Shown: positions 16,771 through 26,042, counted from the first letter of the stretch. The stretch is DNA of 64,000 bases from Pseudomonadota bacterium (GCA_023422955.1 JAFAGG010000072.1:1-64000), one strand, 5' to 3'. A program made the numbers and translations. Notes: generated from the letters alone by a model not told the origin.

Positions 16771-19209
16771 ATGAAAAAAATGAAACTGGTCATGGTCGGT
16801 AACGGTATGGCAGGCGTGCGTACACTGGAAGAGCTGTACAAGATCGCCCCTGATCTATATGACATCACGGTGTTCGGCGCGGAGCCATACGCCAATTACA
16901 ACCGTATCTTGCTGTCGCCGGTGCTGGCCGGTGAACAGACGATCAAGGACATCATGTTGAACGATGTCGACTGGTATGCAGAGAACGGCATCACGCTGCA
17001 TCTCGGGAAGAAGATCACGAAGATCGATCGCGTCAAACAACTGGTGATCGCCGAAGACGGCACCATGGCCGAATACGATCGCCTGCTGCTTGCGACGGGT
17101 TCCAATCCGTTCATGCTGCCGATACCCGGCAAGGACTTGCAAGGTGTGATCAGTTATCGCGACATCTACGACACCAACGCGATGATCGAAGCCGCAAGCA
17201 AATACAAAAACGCGGTCGTCATCGGCGGCGGCCTGCTCGGCCTGGAAGCTGCCAACGGTCTGAAGCTGCGCGGCATGGAAGTCACCGTCGTACATTTGCC
17301 GGAAACCTTGATGGAGCGTCAGCTCGATCACACCGCCGGCAAGATGCTGCAGAAATCGCTGGAAGATCGCGGCCTGTCTTTTTTGCTCGGCAAAAATTCG
17401 AAGGAATTGATTGGTGATGAAACCGGTCGCGTGAAAGCGTTGAAGTTTTCTGATGACAGCGAAATTCCCGCACAACTGGTCGTGATGGCAGTCGGCATTC
17501 GCCCGAACACGCAATTGGCGGAAGAAGCCGGCATCCACTGCAATCGCGGCATCGTCGTCAACGACACGATGCAAACCTTCGATCCGCGCGTGTATGCGGT
17601 CGGCGAATGCGTCAATCATCGCGGCACGGCTTACGGTCTGGTTGCGCCATTGTTTGAAATGGCGAAAGTCTGCGCCAACCATCTCGCCAACTACGGCATC
17701 GGTCGTTATCAAGGTACTGTCACCTCTACCAAATTGAAAGTTACCGGCATTGATCTGTTCTCTGCCGGCGACTTCCTCGGTGGCGAAGGTACCGAAGAAA
17801 TCATGCTATCCGATCCGATCGGCGGCGTGTACAAGAAGCTCGTTTTGAAAGACAACAAGCTGGTCGGCGCCTGCCTGTATGGCGATACCGTCGATGGCAG
17901 CTGGTACTTCAACATGCTGCGCGAAGGCAAGGACGTGGGGGAAATCCGTGATGCATTGATGTTCGGCGAAGCCAACACGACACGTCCGGGCGACACCGGG
18001 CACGAAGGTTTCAACAAGGCCGCAGCAATGCCGGACACCGCTGAAGTCTGTGGTTGCAACGGCGTTTGCAAGGGCACGATCGTCAAGGCGATCAAGGAAA
18101 AAGGCCTGTTCACGATCGAAGACGTGCGCAAGCATACGAAGGCATCGGCATCGTGTGGCTCGTGTACCGGCCTGGTCGAACAGATCATCATGGCGACGGC
18201 TGGCGGCGATTATTCCGCATCGAACAAGGCCAAGCCGATGTGCGGCTGTACCGATCACACCCATCAGGAAGTGCGCGACGCGATCAAGAACGACAAGATG
18301 CTAACGGTTGCGGAAGTCATGCAAAAGATGAACTGGCGCACGCCGAACGGTTGTTCGAGCTGCCGTCCTGGCATCAACTATTACCTGATCTCGACGTGGC
18401 CAAAGGAAGCGGTCGACGATCCGCAATCGCGCTTCATCAACGAGCGCGCGCACGCGAACATCCAGAAGGATGGCACCTTCTCGGTGATCCCGCGCATGTG
18501 GGGTGGCGAAACCAATTCGTCCGAACTGCGCCGCATCGCCGACGTGGTCGACAAGTTCAAGATTCCGACCGTCAAGGTCACTGGCGGCCAGCGTATCGAT
18601 TTACTCGGCGTGAAGAAGGAAGACCTGCGCGAAGTCTGGCACGACCTCGGCATGCCGTCGGGCCTCGGTTATGCGAAGGGCTTGCGTACGGTGAAAACCT
18701 GTGTCGGTTCCGAATGGTGCCGCTTCGGTACGCAGGATTCGACCCGCATGGGTCAGCAACTGGAACGTCAGCTTGCGCTGATGTACACGCCGCACAAGAC
18801 CAAGCTCGCGGTCTCCGGTTGTCCGCGCAACTGCGCAGAAGCAGGGATCAAGGATGTCGGCGTGATCGGTGTCGATTCAGGTTGGGAACTGTACGTCGGT
18901 GGCAACGGCGGTATCAAGACCGAAGTGGCAGAATTCTTCGTCAAGGTAAAAACGCATGAAGAAGTGCTGGAATACACCGGCGCCTTCCTGCAGCTTTATC
19001 GCGAAGAGGGCTGGTACCTGGAGCGAACCGTGCATTACCTCGCACGTGTAGGTCTCGAATACGCGAAGAAGAAAGTGGTCGAGGATGCGGAAAGCCGCAA
19101 GGCATTGTACGAACGCCTGCTGTTCTCGCTCGAGGGTGAAGCCGACCCGTGGCATGAGTCCGAGAAGGCACATGTCGATACGCGCCAGTTCGCACCGCTG
19201 AGCGTCTGA
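16771..19209 (+). CDS. nirB: Assimilatory nitrite reductase [NAD(P)H], large subunit NirB
   Basis: NirB reduces nitrite to ammonium in the cytoplasm with six electrons from NAD(P)H. The 812-residue protein has an FAD site (GNGMAG, near residue 10), an NAD site (VVIGGGLLGLEAA, near 150), and BFD-type [2Fe-2S] cysteines (CGCNGVCKG near 426, CSSCRPG near 528). The siroheme/[4Fe-4S] ligands lie in TCVGSEWC near 643 and SGCPRNC near 683. All expected cofactor motifs are intact. nirD follows after 57 bp, and cobA further along makes the siroheme precursor. Predicted control is by sigma-54 and NtrC from the upstream region. Confidence 0.97.
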   Translation: MKKMKLVMVGNGMAGVRTLEELYKIAPDLYDITVFGAEPYANYNRILLSPVLAGEQTIKDIMLNDVDWYAENGITLHLGKKITKIDRVKQLVIAEDGTMAEYDRLLLATGSNPFMLPIPGKDLQGVISYRDIYDTNAMIEAASKYKNAVVIGGGLLGLEAANGLKLRGMEVTVVHLPETLMERQLDHTAGKMLQKSLEDRGLSFLLGKNSKELIGDETGRVKALKFSDDSEIPAQLVVMAVGIRPNTQLAEEAGIHCNRGIVVNDTMQTFDPRVYAVGECVNHRGTAYGLVAPLFEMAKVCANHLANYGIGRYQGTVTSTKLKVTGIDLFSAGDFLGGEGTEEIMLSDPIGGVYKKLVLKDNKLVGACLYGDTVDGSWYFNMLREGKDVGEIRDALMFGEANTTRPGDTGHEGFNKAAAMPDTAEVCGCNGVCKGTIVKAIKEKGLFTIEDVRKHTKASASCGSCTGLVEQIIMATAGGDYSASNKAKPMCGCTDHTHQEVRDAIKNDKMLTVAEVMQKMNWRTPNGCSSCRPGINYYLISTWPKEAVDDPQSRFINERAHANIQKDGTFSVIPRMWGGETNSSELRRIADVVDKFKIPTVKVTGGQRIDLLGVKKEDLREVWHDLGMPSGLGYAKGLRTVKTCVGSEWCRFGTQDSTRMGQQLERQLALMYTPHKTKLAVSGCPRNCAEAGIKDVGVIGVDSGWELYVGGNGGIKTEVAEFFVKVKTHEEVLEYTGAFLQLYREEGWYLERTVHYLARVGLEYAKKKVVEDAESRKALYERLLFSLEGEADPWHESEKAHVDTRQFAPLSV

Positions 19210-19266
19210 CACATCGCTGGTCAGAATCGCATTGATTGCATATTTAGGACGATTAGGAAGAACAAG

Positions 19267-19629
19267 ATGCCGAATGAATGGAAAGTAATCTGCAGCGTGG
19301 ACGATATCCCGGTGCTCGGTTCGCGCGTGGTTCAGCGCACGGGGCAGACGAATGTCGCAATCTTTCGCAACAGCGAGAACAAGGTGTTCGCATTGCTGGA
19401 CAAATGTCCGCACAAGGGCGGCCCGTTGTCGCAAGGTATCGTGTTTGGCAAGCGCGTCGCATGCCCGCTGCATAACTGGAACATAGAACTGCAATCGGGT
19501 TGCGCAGTGTCGCCGGATGCAGGTTGCACGCAGAAGTTCAGCGTGCGCGTCGAAAATGGCCAGGTAGCACTGGATCTCGCAGAACTGAACGCGCCATCCG
19601 AGGTGGCGAAAGGGCTGGCCGCCGCATGA
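19267..19629 (+). CDS. nirD: Nitrite reductase small subunit NirD (Rieske-type)
   Basis: NirD is the small partner of NirB and has a Rieske fold. The 120-residue protein retains a full Rieske ligand set, CPH near residue 38 and CPLH near 56. Some NirD proteins have lost these, so this one may still bind a [2Fe-2S] cluster. The GGPLSQG loop between the ligands is typical. Its TGA overlaps the ATG of the nitrate reductase gene in an ATGA arrangement, so the two are translationally coupled. Confidence 0.94.
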   Translation: MPNEWKVICSVDDIPVLGSRVVQRTGQTNVAIFRNSENKVFALLDKCPHKGGPLSQGIVFGKRVACPLHNWNIELQSGCAVSPDAGCTQKFSVRVENGQVALDLAELNAPSEVAKGLAAA

Positions 19630-22469
19630 ATGACGCAACGGTTCTTGCGGCAATGTCCGGTTCTGCTGCGCACGCACCAGGCGTGACGGAAGTCGTGGCC
19701 GAAACCAAGGTAACCTGCTGTTATTGCGGCGTGGGCTGCGGCGTCATTGTGCAAAGCGATGGCACGCAGGTCATCGGCGTGCGTGGTGATCCCGATCATC
19801 CGGCCAATTTCGGCCGTCTTTGCACCAAGGGCAGTACTTTGCATCTGACTGCGCGACCGGCGTTGCAACAACAGGCGCGTGCCTTGCATCCTGAACTGCG
19901 CGTGGCGCGCAATCTGGATCGCGAGCCGACGACGTGGGATACCGCCATTGATTTCATTGCGAAGAAATTTGTGGAATCGATCGCGGCGCACGGCCCGGAC
20001 AGCGTCGGATTTTACATTTCCGGCCAGTTGCTGACGGAAGACTATTACGTCTTCAACAAGCTCGCGAAGGGTTTGATCGGCACCAACAACATCGATACCA
20101 ATTCGCGGCTGTGCATGTCGAGCGCGGTTGCCGGTTACAAGCAGACGCTGGGCGCTGACGCGCCGCCAGCCTGCTACGAAGACATCGAGCTGGCCGATTG
20201 CGTGTTCATCGTCGGCTCCAACATGGCCTATGCGCATCCGATTCTGTATCGTCGTCTGGAAGCCGCGCGCAAGGCCAATCCGGCCATGAAGATGATCGTC
20301 GCCGATCCGCGCCGGACCGATACCGCGCGCGACGCCGATCTGTTTTTGGCGATTTTGCCGGGCACCGATGTTGCGCTGTTCAACGGCATGCTGCATATCT
20401 GTCTGTGGGAAGATCTTATTGATCCCACCTGGATCGATGCGCACACCGAAGGATTTTCCGAACTGAAAAAAACGGTGCGCGATTACACGCCGAAGTTCGT
20501 CGCCGACATCTGCGGCATCAACGAACAGGATCTGATTACCGCTGCGCGCTGGTTTGGCGAATCGAAGGCTGCATTGTCGCTGTATTGCCAGGGCTTGAAT
20601 CAATCGTCGGCCGGCACTGCAAAAAATGCCGCACTGATCAATCTGCATCTGGCGACGCATCAAATCGGCAAGCCGGGTGCCGGACCATTCTCATTGACGG
20701 GTCAGCCGAATGCGATGGGCGGTCGCGAAGTCGGCGGCATGGCGACCCTGCTTTCCGCGCATCGCGATATTGGCAATGCCGAGCATCGTGCGGAAGTCGC
20801 ACGGCTGTGGGGCATCGACGACGTACCGGCGAAGCCGGGCAAGAGTGCGGTGGAAATGTTCGAAGCGCTGCGCAACGGCGATATCAAGATCATCTGGATC
20901 GTCTGCACCAACCCGGCGCAATCGATGCCGGAGCAGAAAATGATTCGCGAGGCATTGAAGAATGCCGAGTTGGTCATCGTGCAGGAAGCGTACAAAACCA
21001 CGGCGACCTGCGATTACGCCGACGTGCTGTTGCCAGCCACTACGTGGAGCGAGAAGGAAGGAACGGTCACCAACTCCGAACGCCGCATCACACGCTTCAA
21101 ACCGGTATTGAAAAAACCAGCGGAAACTCTGAACGACTGGGAAATCGCCGTACGCTTTGCACATCGGCTGGAACAGTTGCTGGAAAGAGCCGAAACACTT
21201 TTTCCCTATGCAACTGTGGAATCGGTGTGGAACGAACATCGCGAATCGACGCGCGGCCGCGATCTGGACATCACAGGCCTGTCGTACGAGATTCTGGAAA
21301 AGCAGGGGCCGCAGCAATGGCCGTTCGCCGAAGGGATGCAGAGCGGCAGGAAGCGTTTGTATGAAGACGGCATTTTTCCGACCGCGTCGGGTCGTGCGAA
21401 ATTCGTCAACACGGTGTACGTACCGGTCGCGGAAAAAGTCGATGCGCGTTTCCCGTTTCATTTGACGACCGGTCGTCTGCGCGATCAATGGCATGGCATG
21501 AGCCGCACCGGCACGGTCGCACAATTGTTTTCGCACGCGGCGGAACCGGCTGTCGTGATGTCGCAGATCGATATGGATCGTCGTCTGTTGAAGAACGGCG
21601 ATCTGGCGCATGTAACCAGCAAGCGCGGTTCGCAGATATTGCCGGTCACGGCTGGTGATGACATGCGTGCGAGCCAGGCGTTCATCGGCATGCACTGGGG
21701 CGAGGAGTATGTTTCCGGTCGCGGCACGCACGGCGATGGCACGTTCGGCGTCAATGCATTGACCTCGCCGGCGTACGATCCGATTTCGAAGCAGCCTGAG
21801 CTCAAGCATGCTGCGGTCAAGATCCTGAAGGCGGAGTTGCCGTGGCATTACGTGGTGTTCGGCTGGGTGGATGAAGACAAGCTGCTGAAGCTGCAATCCG
21901 ATCTGCGGCCGGTGATGCGCCGCTTTGCTTTTGCGTCATGCACGCTGTTCGGTCGCGACAAGGTTGGCGCGCTGTTTCGTGCAGCCGATGATTATGCGGC
22001 AGAAAAAAACGTCATCGAGGAAATCGAAAGTCGCTTCGGCATCGAAGGGGCGCAGGTGTTGCGTTACGACGATCGCAAGCGCGGTAACTCGCGTCATATC
22101 CTGGTCGAGGACGGCAAGTTGAAGGCGGTGTCGCTGTCCGGCGATACCTCTGCCGAACATTGGCTGAAGCAATATCTGGAAGGTGAGCAGTCGGTTGCTT
22201 CGCTGGGCCGTTTGCTGTTGAGGCCGTCGGATACGCCGCCGCAGAATTTCCGTGCACGCGGTCGCATCGTCTGCAACTGCTTCAATGTGGCGGAAACGGA
22301 AATTGCCGATGTACTGATGACGCAATCCGCGACTGCAGGAGATATTACGGCAGAGGCGGCGCTTGCCGGTTTGCAACAGAAACTCAAGTGCGGCACCAAT
22401 TGCGGATCGTGTGTGCCGGAGCTGAAAAAAATCATCGTCAATCGCCCGTTGCAGGCTGAGGCAGCCTAG
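19626..22469 (+). CDS. nasA: Assimilatory nitrate reductase catalytic subunit (Mo-bis-MGD)
   Basis: This enzyme reduces nitrate to nitrite in the cytoplasm. The 947-residue protein begins with a [4Fe-4S] binding set (CCYCGVGCGV near residue 32, then CTKG). The molybdopterin oxidoreductase domain follows, then the MGD-binding domain. A C-terminal BFD-like [2Fe-2S] domain has cysteines in CNCFN (near 880) and KCGTNCGSC (near 921). This built-in cluster is found in Klebsiella-type NasA. No NasB-type electron-transfer flavoprotein gene is present in the window. The start used is the ATG at 19626, overlapping the nirD stop; a longer upstream frame would read through nirD and is rejected. Confidence 0.95.
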   Translation: MNDATVLAAMSGSAAHAPGVTEVVAETKVTCCYCGVGCGVIVQSDGTQVIGVRGDPDHPANFGRLCTKGSTLHLTARPALQQQARALHPELRVARNLDREPTTWDTAIDFIAKKFVESIAAHGPDSVGFYISGQLLTEDYYVFNKLAKGLIGTNNIDTNSRLCMSSAVAGYKQTLGADAPPACYEDIELADCVFIVGSNMAYAHPILYRRLEAARKANPAMKMIVADPRRTDTARDADLFLAILPGTDVALFNGMLHICLWEDLIDPTWIDAHTEGFSELKKTVRDYTPKFVADICGINEQDLITAARWFGESKAALSLYCQGLNQSSAGTAKNAALINLHLATHQIGKPGAGPFSLTGQPNAMGGREVGGMATLLSAHRDIGNAEHRAEVARLWGIDDVPAKPGKSAVEMFEALRNGDIKIIWIVCTNPAQSMPEQKMIREALKNAELVIVQEAYKTTATCDYADVLLPATTWSEKEGTVTNSERRITRFKPVLKKPAETLNDWEIAVRFAHRLEQLLERAETLFPYATVESVWNEHRESTRGRDLDITGLSYEILEKQGPQQWPFAEGMQSGRKRLYEDGIFPTASGRAKFVNTVYVPVAEKVDARFPFHLTTGRLRDQWHGMSRTGTVAQLFSHAAEPAVVMSQIDMDRRLLKNGDLAHVTSKRGSQILPVTAGDDMRASQAFIGMHWGEEYVSGRGTHGDGTFGVNALTSPAYDPISKQPELKHAAVKILKAELPWHYVVFGWVDEDKLLKLQSDLRPVMRRFAFASCTLFGRDKVGALFRAADDYAAEKNVIEEIESRFGIEGAQVLRYDDRKRGNSRHILVEDGKLKAVSLSGDTSAEHWLKQYLEGEQSVASLGRLLLRPSDTPPQNFRARGRIVCNCFNVAETEIADVLMTQSATAGDITAEAALAGLQQKLKCGTNCGSCVPELKKIIVNRPLQAEAA

Positions 22470-22520
22470 TTGTCGGCGTTGCCTGTGCCACGGATGAATC
22501 TTTCGGTGTACCCTGCGCGG

Positions 22521-23522
22521 ATGAAACCTTCACAAGATTACGAAACGAACGAGGCGATCGAACCGGTCGAGCCTTTTGCCGCTGGCCGTTTCATCAAGGA
22601 AATCGGACGCGGCGTCAAAGGCGCACGCAGCCTGTCGCGCGACGATGCACAGCAACTGTATGCCGCGATGCTCGACGGTCGCGTCTCCGACCTGGAGATG
22701 GGCGGCATCATGCTGGCAATGCGCATCAAGGGCGAATCGGTTGCGGAGCTCGATGGCTTCCTCGAAGCGGCGGAAGCATCGTTCGAAAAATTGCATGCAC
22801 CGGACAGCGATTACGCGCCGATCGTGATTCCGTCCTATAACGGCTCGCGCCAGATGCCGAACTTGACGCCGTTGCTGGCGCTGCTGCTGGCACGCGAAGG
22901 CGCGCCGGTTTTCATCCACGGCGTGACGACCGATCCGGGGCGCGTGACAACAGCGGAAATTCTGCATGCGCTCGGGTATCCTGTTTCGCACACGTCAACG
23001 CAGGTCGCAGAGCAATTTGCGAAACGTGCGCCGGTGCTGATGCCGATTACCGATCTGGCGCCGCGGCTGTCGCGCTTGCTGGCGATGCGCCGCGTCCTCG
23101 GTGTGCGTAATTCCACGCACACGCTGGTCAAGATCATGCAGCCGTTTGTGCAGCCGGCGTTGCGCTTGACGTCGTACACGCATCCGGAATATCTGACCAT
23201 GTTGACTGAATACTTCACGAGTGCGGCACCGCAGGCGCGCGGCGATGTTTTCCTGATGCGCGGCACAGAAGGTGAAACGGTTGCCAACGCCAAGCGCGCG
23301 CAGCAGATCAATTGGATCCATGAAGGTGCATGCACAGTGTTGGTGCAGAAACAGGAGGCGGTCGATGACATGCCGCCGTTGCCGGAATCGCGCGATGCCG
23401 AAGTGACTGCGCGCTGGATAGAACAGGCGTTGCGCGGGGAAGTACCGGTTCCCGTTTCCATCGCGGAACAAGTGGAACAGTGTTTGCTTATATCCAAGAA
23501 GGTAAAAAGCAGACTGGGATAG
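22521..23522 (+). CDS. ybiB: YbiB-like protein of the anthranilate phosphoribosyltransferase fold
   Basis: This protein resembles E. coli YbiB (TrpD2), a relative of anthranilate phosphoribosyltransferase that binds nucleic acid and is not a tryptophan enzyme. The N-terminal IKEIGRG segment aligns with the YbiB start, followed by DLEMGGIMLAMRIKGE and the LPHG-replacing FIHGVTTDPGR loop. About 333 residues from the ATG at 22521. An ATG at 22494 and a TTG at 22470, directly after the reductase stop, are also possible. It sits between the nitrate reductase gene and cobA and is surely in the same operon. Its role in nitrate assimilation is not established. Confidence 0.82.
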   Translation: MKPSQDYETNEAIEPVEPFAAGRFIKEIGRGVKGARSLSRDDAQQLYAAMLDGRVSDLEMGGIMLAMRIKGESVAELDGFLEAAEASFEKLHAPDSDYAPIVIPSYNGSRQMPNLTPLLALLLAREGAPVFIHGVTTDPGRVTTAEILHALGYPVSHTSTQVAEQFAKRAPVLMPITDLAPRLSRLLAMRRVLGVRNSTHTLVKIMQPFVQPALRLTSYTHPEYLTMLTEYFTSAAPQARGDVFLMRGTEGETVANAKRAQQINWIHEGACTVLVQKQEAVDDMPPLPESRDAEVTARWIEQALRGEVPVPVSIAEQVEQCLLISKKVKSRLG

Positions 23523-23526
23523 TTAA

Positions 23527-24354
23527 ATGAAACGCGCATTGCAACCGGCATTGCAGCAACCGGAATCACAGCAACCCGGCAAGGTTTTTCTGGTCGGCGC
23601 CGGCCCCGGCGATCCGGACCTGTTGACAGTGAAAGCGGTGAAGGCCATTGCCCACGCCGACGTGATTCTGATCGACGATCTTGTCAATCCTGAAGTGCTG
23701 CAACATGCGCCCTTACACGCACGTGTGGTCAACGTCGGCAAACGCGGGGGTTGCAAACAGACGCCGCAGGAATTCATCGAACGCCTGCTGTTATCCGAAG
23801 CACAGGCTGGTCATTGTGTGGTTCGTCTTAAAGGCGGTGATCCTTTCATTTTCGGACGGGGTGGCGAAGAGCGCGATCATTTGCAAGCAGCAGGTATTGC
23901 AGTCGAAGTTGTCAACGGCATTAGTAGTGGACTCGCCGCGCCGTCGTCGATCGGCGTGCCGCTCACGCATCGCGAATGGAGTCAAGGCGCAGTCTTCATC
24001 ACCGGCCACGGCAAGACGCCGGACGCAAATCCCGATTGGCACACGCTGGCCAAACTGAACCTGACGCTAGTGATTTACATGGGCGTGGCGCGTTGTAGCG
24101 AGATTCAATCGTCGTTGCTGACTGGCGGTAGATCGGCTGACACGCCGGTTGCAGTGATTCAATCGGCGACCGGTGTCGTGCAAGCGCAGTTGATCACGAC
24201 GCTGGGCGAATTGCCGATTGCGTTGGCGGCATCCGGCATCGGCAGCCCTGCGATCATCGTTATCGGCGATGTCGTGCGTTGTGCTTCACAAGAAACAACA
24301 AGTGCCACGACGACGGTCTTGCACGATGCTATGCCGGAGCGTTTGTCCGCTTAA
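23527..24354 (+). CDS. cobA: Uroporphyrinogen-III C-methyltransferase (SUMT)
   Basis: This enzyme methylates uroporphyrinogen III at C2 and C7 with SAM to give precorrin-2, the precursor of siroheme. The 275-residue single-domain protein has the SAM-site GAGPGDPDLLT near residue 20, the VRLKGGDPFIFGRGGEE motif near 97 and the GIPLTHR-like GVPLTHRE motif. It lacks the CysG-type dehydrogenase/ferrochelatase half, so siroheme must be finished elsewhere. It starts 4 bp after the YbiB-like gene. Its place in the operon fits supply of siroheme to NirB. Confidence 0.94.
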   Translation: MKRALQPALQQPESQQPGKVFLVGAGPGDPDLLTVKAVKAIAHADVILIDDLVNPEVLQHAPLHARVVNVGKRGGCKQTPQEFIERLLLSEAQAGHCVVRLKGGDPFIFGRGGEERDHLQAAGIAVEVVNGISSGLAAPSSIGVPLTHREWSQGAVFITGHGKTPDANPDWHTLAKLNLTLVIYMGVARCSEIQSSLLTGGRSADTPVAVIQSATGVVQAQLITTLGELPIALAASGIGSPAIIVIGDVVRCASQETTSATTTVLHDAMPERLSA

Positions 24355-24388
24355 GTCCCTTCAGCAGCAAACTCTTTCTGAATCGCGT

Positions 24389-24408
24389 CTGCCAATAGCT
24401 ATAGGCAG
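24389..24408. promoter_or_regulatory. 20-bp near-perfect palindrome upstream of the flavoprotein gene
   Basis: CTGCCAATAGCTATAGGCAG is self-complementary at 18 of 20 positions. It lies 8 bp upstream of a TACAAT -10-like hexamer at 24417-24422, where a -35 element would be, and 42 bp before the ATG at 24450. That is a typical operator position. No T-tract follows, so it is less likely to be the cobA terminator. Confidence 0.45.
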
Positions 24409-24449
24409 TTCGCGATTACAATCACGGCTTCTTGATTCATAAGTAAGCC

Positions 24450-25646
24450 ATGACCCAACATTACGATGTCGCCGTAATCGGCGCGGGCGCGGCCGGCATG
24501 ATGTGCGCCAGCGTGGCCGGGCAGCGCGGGCGCAAGGTGGTGCTGATCGATCATGCCGCGCAACTGGCGGAGAAGATTCGCATCTCCGGCGGCGGCCGCT
24601 GCAATTTCACCAATATCGACGCCGGCCCGCAGAATTTTCTTTCCGAGAATCCGCATTTCTGCCACAGCGCGCTGGCGCGTTATACGCCGCAGGATTTTCT
24701 CGCGCTGATGAAGCGCTATCGCATTTCTTATCACGAAAAGCACAAGGGACAATTATTCTGCGATCGCTCGGCCGAAGACATCATCGCGATGCTGAAGGCG
24801 GAATGCGATGCCGGCAAGGTCGCCTGGCGCATGCCGTGCAAGGTGCAGGAAGTCGGCAAGGCCGGCGAGGCTTTCCGGGTCGCGACCGAATCGGGGGAAA
24901 TTCTGGCGGAAAGTGTCGTTATTGCTACCGGGGGACTGTCGATTCCCAAGATAGGCGCGACCGACTTTGCCTTTCGCATCGCGCGCCAGTTCGATCTGCC
25001 CCTGGTCGAGCCGCGTCCGGCCCTGGTGCCGTTGACTTTCGATGCGGCGAGCTGGCAGGCTTTCGTGTCCCTGGCTGGCATTGCGCTGGAAGTGGAAATC
25101 GAAACCGGCGAGAAAAAATCGCGCGGTTATTTCAAGGAAGACCTGCTGTTTACCCATCGCGGTTTGTCGGGTCCGGCCGTGCTGCAGATTTCCAGCTATT
25201 GGCAGCCGGGCGCGGATATCGTGATCAACCTGCTGCCGGGCATCGATCTGGCCGAACAGCTGTTAAGAGATAAGCATAGTTCCAGAAAAAGCCTGAACAA
25301 TGAATTGGCGCGCTACTTGCCCGCTCGCCTGGCGGAAGGCTGGCTGGCTGCCAATGATTTCGATCCGGCAGCGCGTCTGGCGGATTTGCCTGACAAGCAA
25401 TTGCGCAGACTGGGCGAGGCCGTCAATCGCTGGCGCATCACGCCGAATGGTTCCGAAGGCTATCGCAAGGCGGAAGTCACAAGAGGAGGCCTCGATACCC
25501 GGGCCCTGTCGCAGCAAAGCATGATGGTGAAGGCGGTGCCCGGCCTTTATTTTGTCGGTGAGGCAGTGGATGTGACGGGCTGGCTGGGCGGATACAACTT
25601 CCAGTGGGCCTGGGCTTCGGGGTTTGCAGCCGGATCCGCTGCATAA
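24450..25646 (+). CDS. HI0933/YhiN-family FAD-dependent oxidoreductase
   Basis: The 398-residue flavoprotein has an N-terminal dinucleotide-binding motif (AVIGAGAAGMMCA), the family signature ISGGGRCNFTN near residue 48 and a C-terminal FAD closing segment GWLGGYNFQWAWASG. Members of this family (BaiN-like, HI0933) have poorly known substrates. Proposed roles include reduction of unsaturated compounds. It stands alone between cobA and rpsU with its own putative promoter. It is not obviously part of the nitrate operon, since the 95-bp gap contains a promoter-like element and a palindrome. Confidence 0.88.
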   Translation: MTQHYDVAVIGAGAAGMMCASVAGQRGRKVVLIDHAAQLAEKIRISGGGRCNFTNIDAGPQNFLSENPHFCHSALARYTPQDFLALMKRYRISYHEKHKGQLFCDRSAEDIIAMLKAECDAGKVAWRMPCKVQEVGKAGEAFRVATESGEILAESVVIATGGLSIPKIGATDFAFRIARQFDLPLVEPRPALVPLTFDAASWQAFVSLAGIALEVEIETGEKKSRGYFKEDLLFTHRGLSGPAVLQISSYWQPGADIVINLLPGIDLAEQLLRDKHSSRKSLNNELARYLPARLAEGWLAANDFDPAARLADLPDKQLRRLGEAVNRWRITPNGSEGYRKAEVTRGGLDTRALSQQSMMVKAVPGLYFVGEAVDVTGWLGGYNFQWAWASGFAAGSAA

Positions 25647-25745
25647 ATGCACCTGGGCAAGGGTTCCGCCCGGTCCCGGCAGCAGGTATTTGATTGGCCG
25701 TAGGAAAATAGGGTGAGACAGGCCTTTCTTTTGCTAATGCCATCT

Positions 25746-25753
25746 GCTATAAT
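25746..25753 (+). promoter_or_regulatory. Extended -10 element of the rpsU operon promoter
   Basis: The sequence GCTATAAT has a perfect TATAAT at 25748-25753, preceded by TGC to give an extended -10. No convincing -35 hexamer is seen at the normal distance. It lies 38 bp ahead of the rpsU ATG and should drive rpsU-yqeY-dnaG. Confidence 0.65.
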
Positions 25754-25791
25754 CGCGGTCTTTCCATGAATTTTCTGGGTCGCCAATTTAC

Positions 25792-26004
25792 ATGACTACT
25801 GTTCGCCTGAAAGAAAACGAGCCCTTCGAAGTTGCGATGCGTCGCTTCAAGCGCACTATCGAAAAAACCGGTCTGCTGACCGAGTTGCGTGCGCGTGAGT
25901 TTTACGAGAAGCCGACTGCAGAACGCAAGCGTAAGCTCGCCGCTGCCGTGAAGCGCCACTACAAGCGCATCCGCAGCCAGCAATTGCCCAAGAAGATGTA
26001 CTGA
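25792..26004 (+). CDS. rpsU: Small ribosomal subunit protein bS21
   Basis: bS21 is a small basic 30S protein needed for initiation on natural mRNAs. The 70-residue sequence matches the family along its length, with the FEVAMRRFKR segment near residue 13, the EFYEKPTAERKRK segment and a basic C-terminus. It heads the classical macromolecular-synthesis operon with dnaG and rpoD downstream. A rho-independent terminator after the gene should make rpsU mRNA more abundant than the distal genes. Confidence 0.97.
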   Translation: MTTVRLKENEPFEVAMRRFKRTIEKTGLLTELRAREFYEKPTAERKRKLAAAVKRHYKRIRSQQLPKKMY

Positions 26005-26042
26005 TTCTGCCGGCGCGCAGCTTCTGCGTGCCGCGCTTGGCA

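Noticed and set aside
20691..21896. 401-codon antisense frame within the nitrate reductase gene
   Set aside because: No start signal or domain, and the sense strand is unambiguous.
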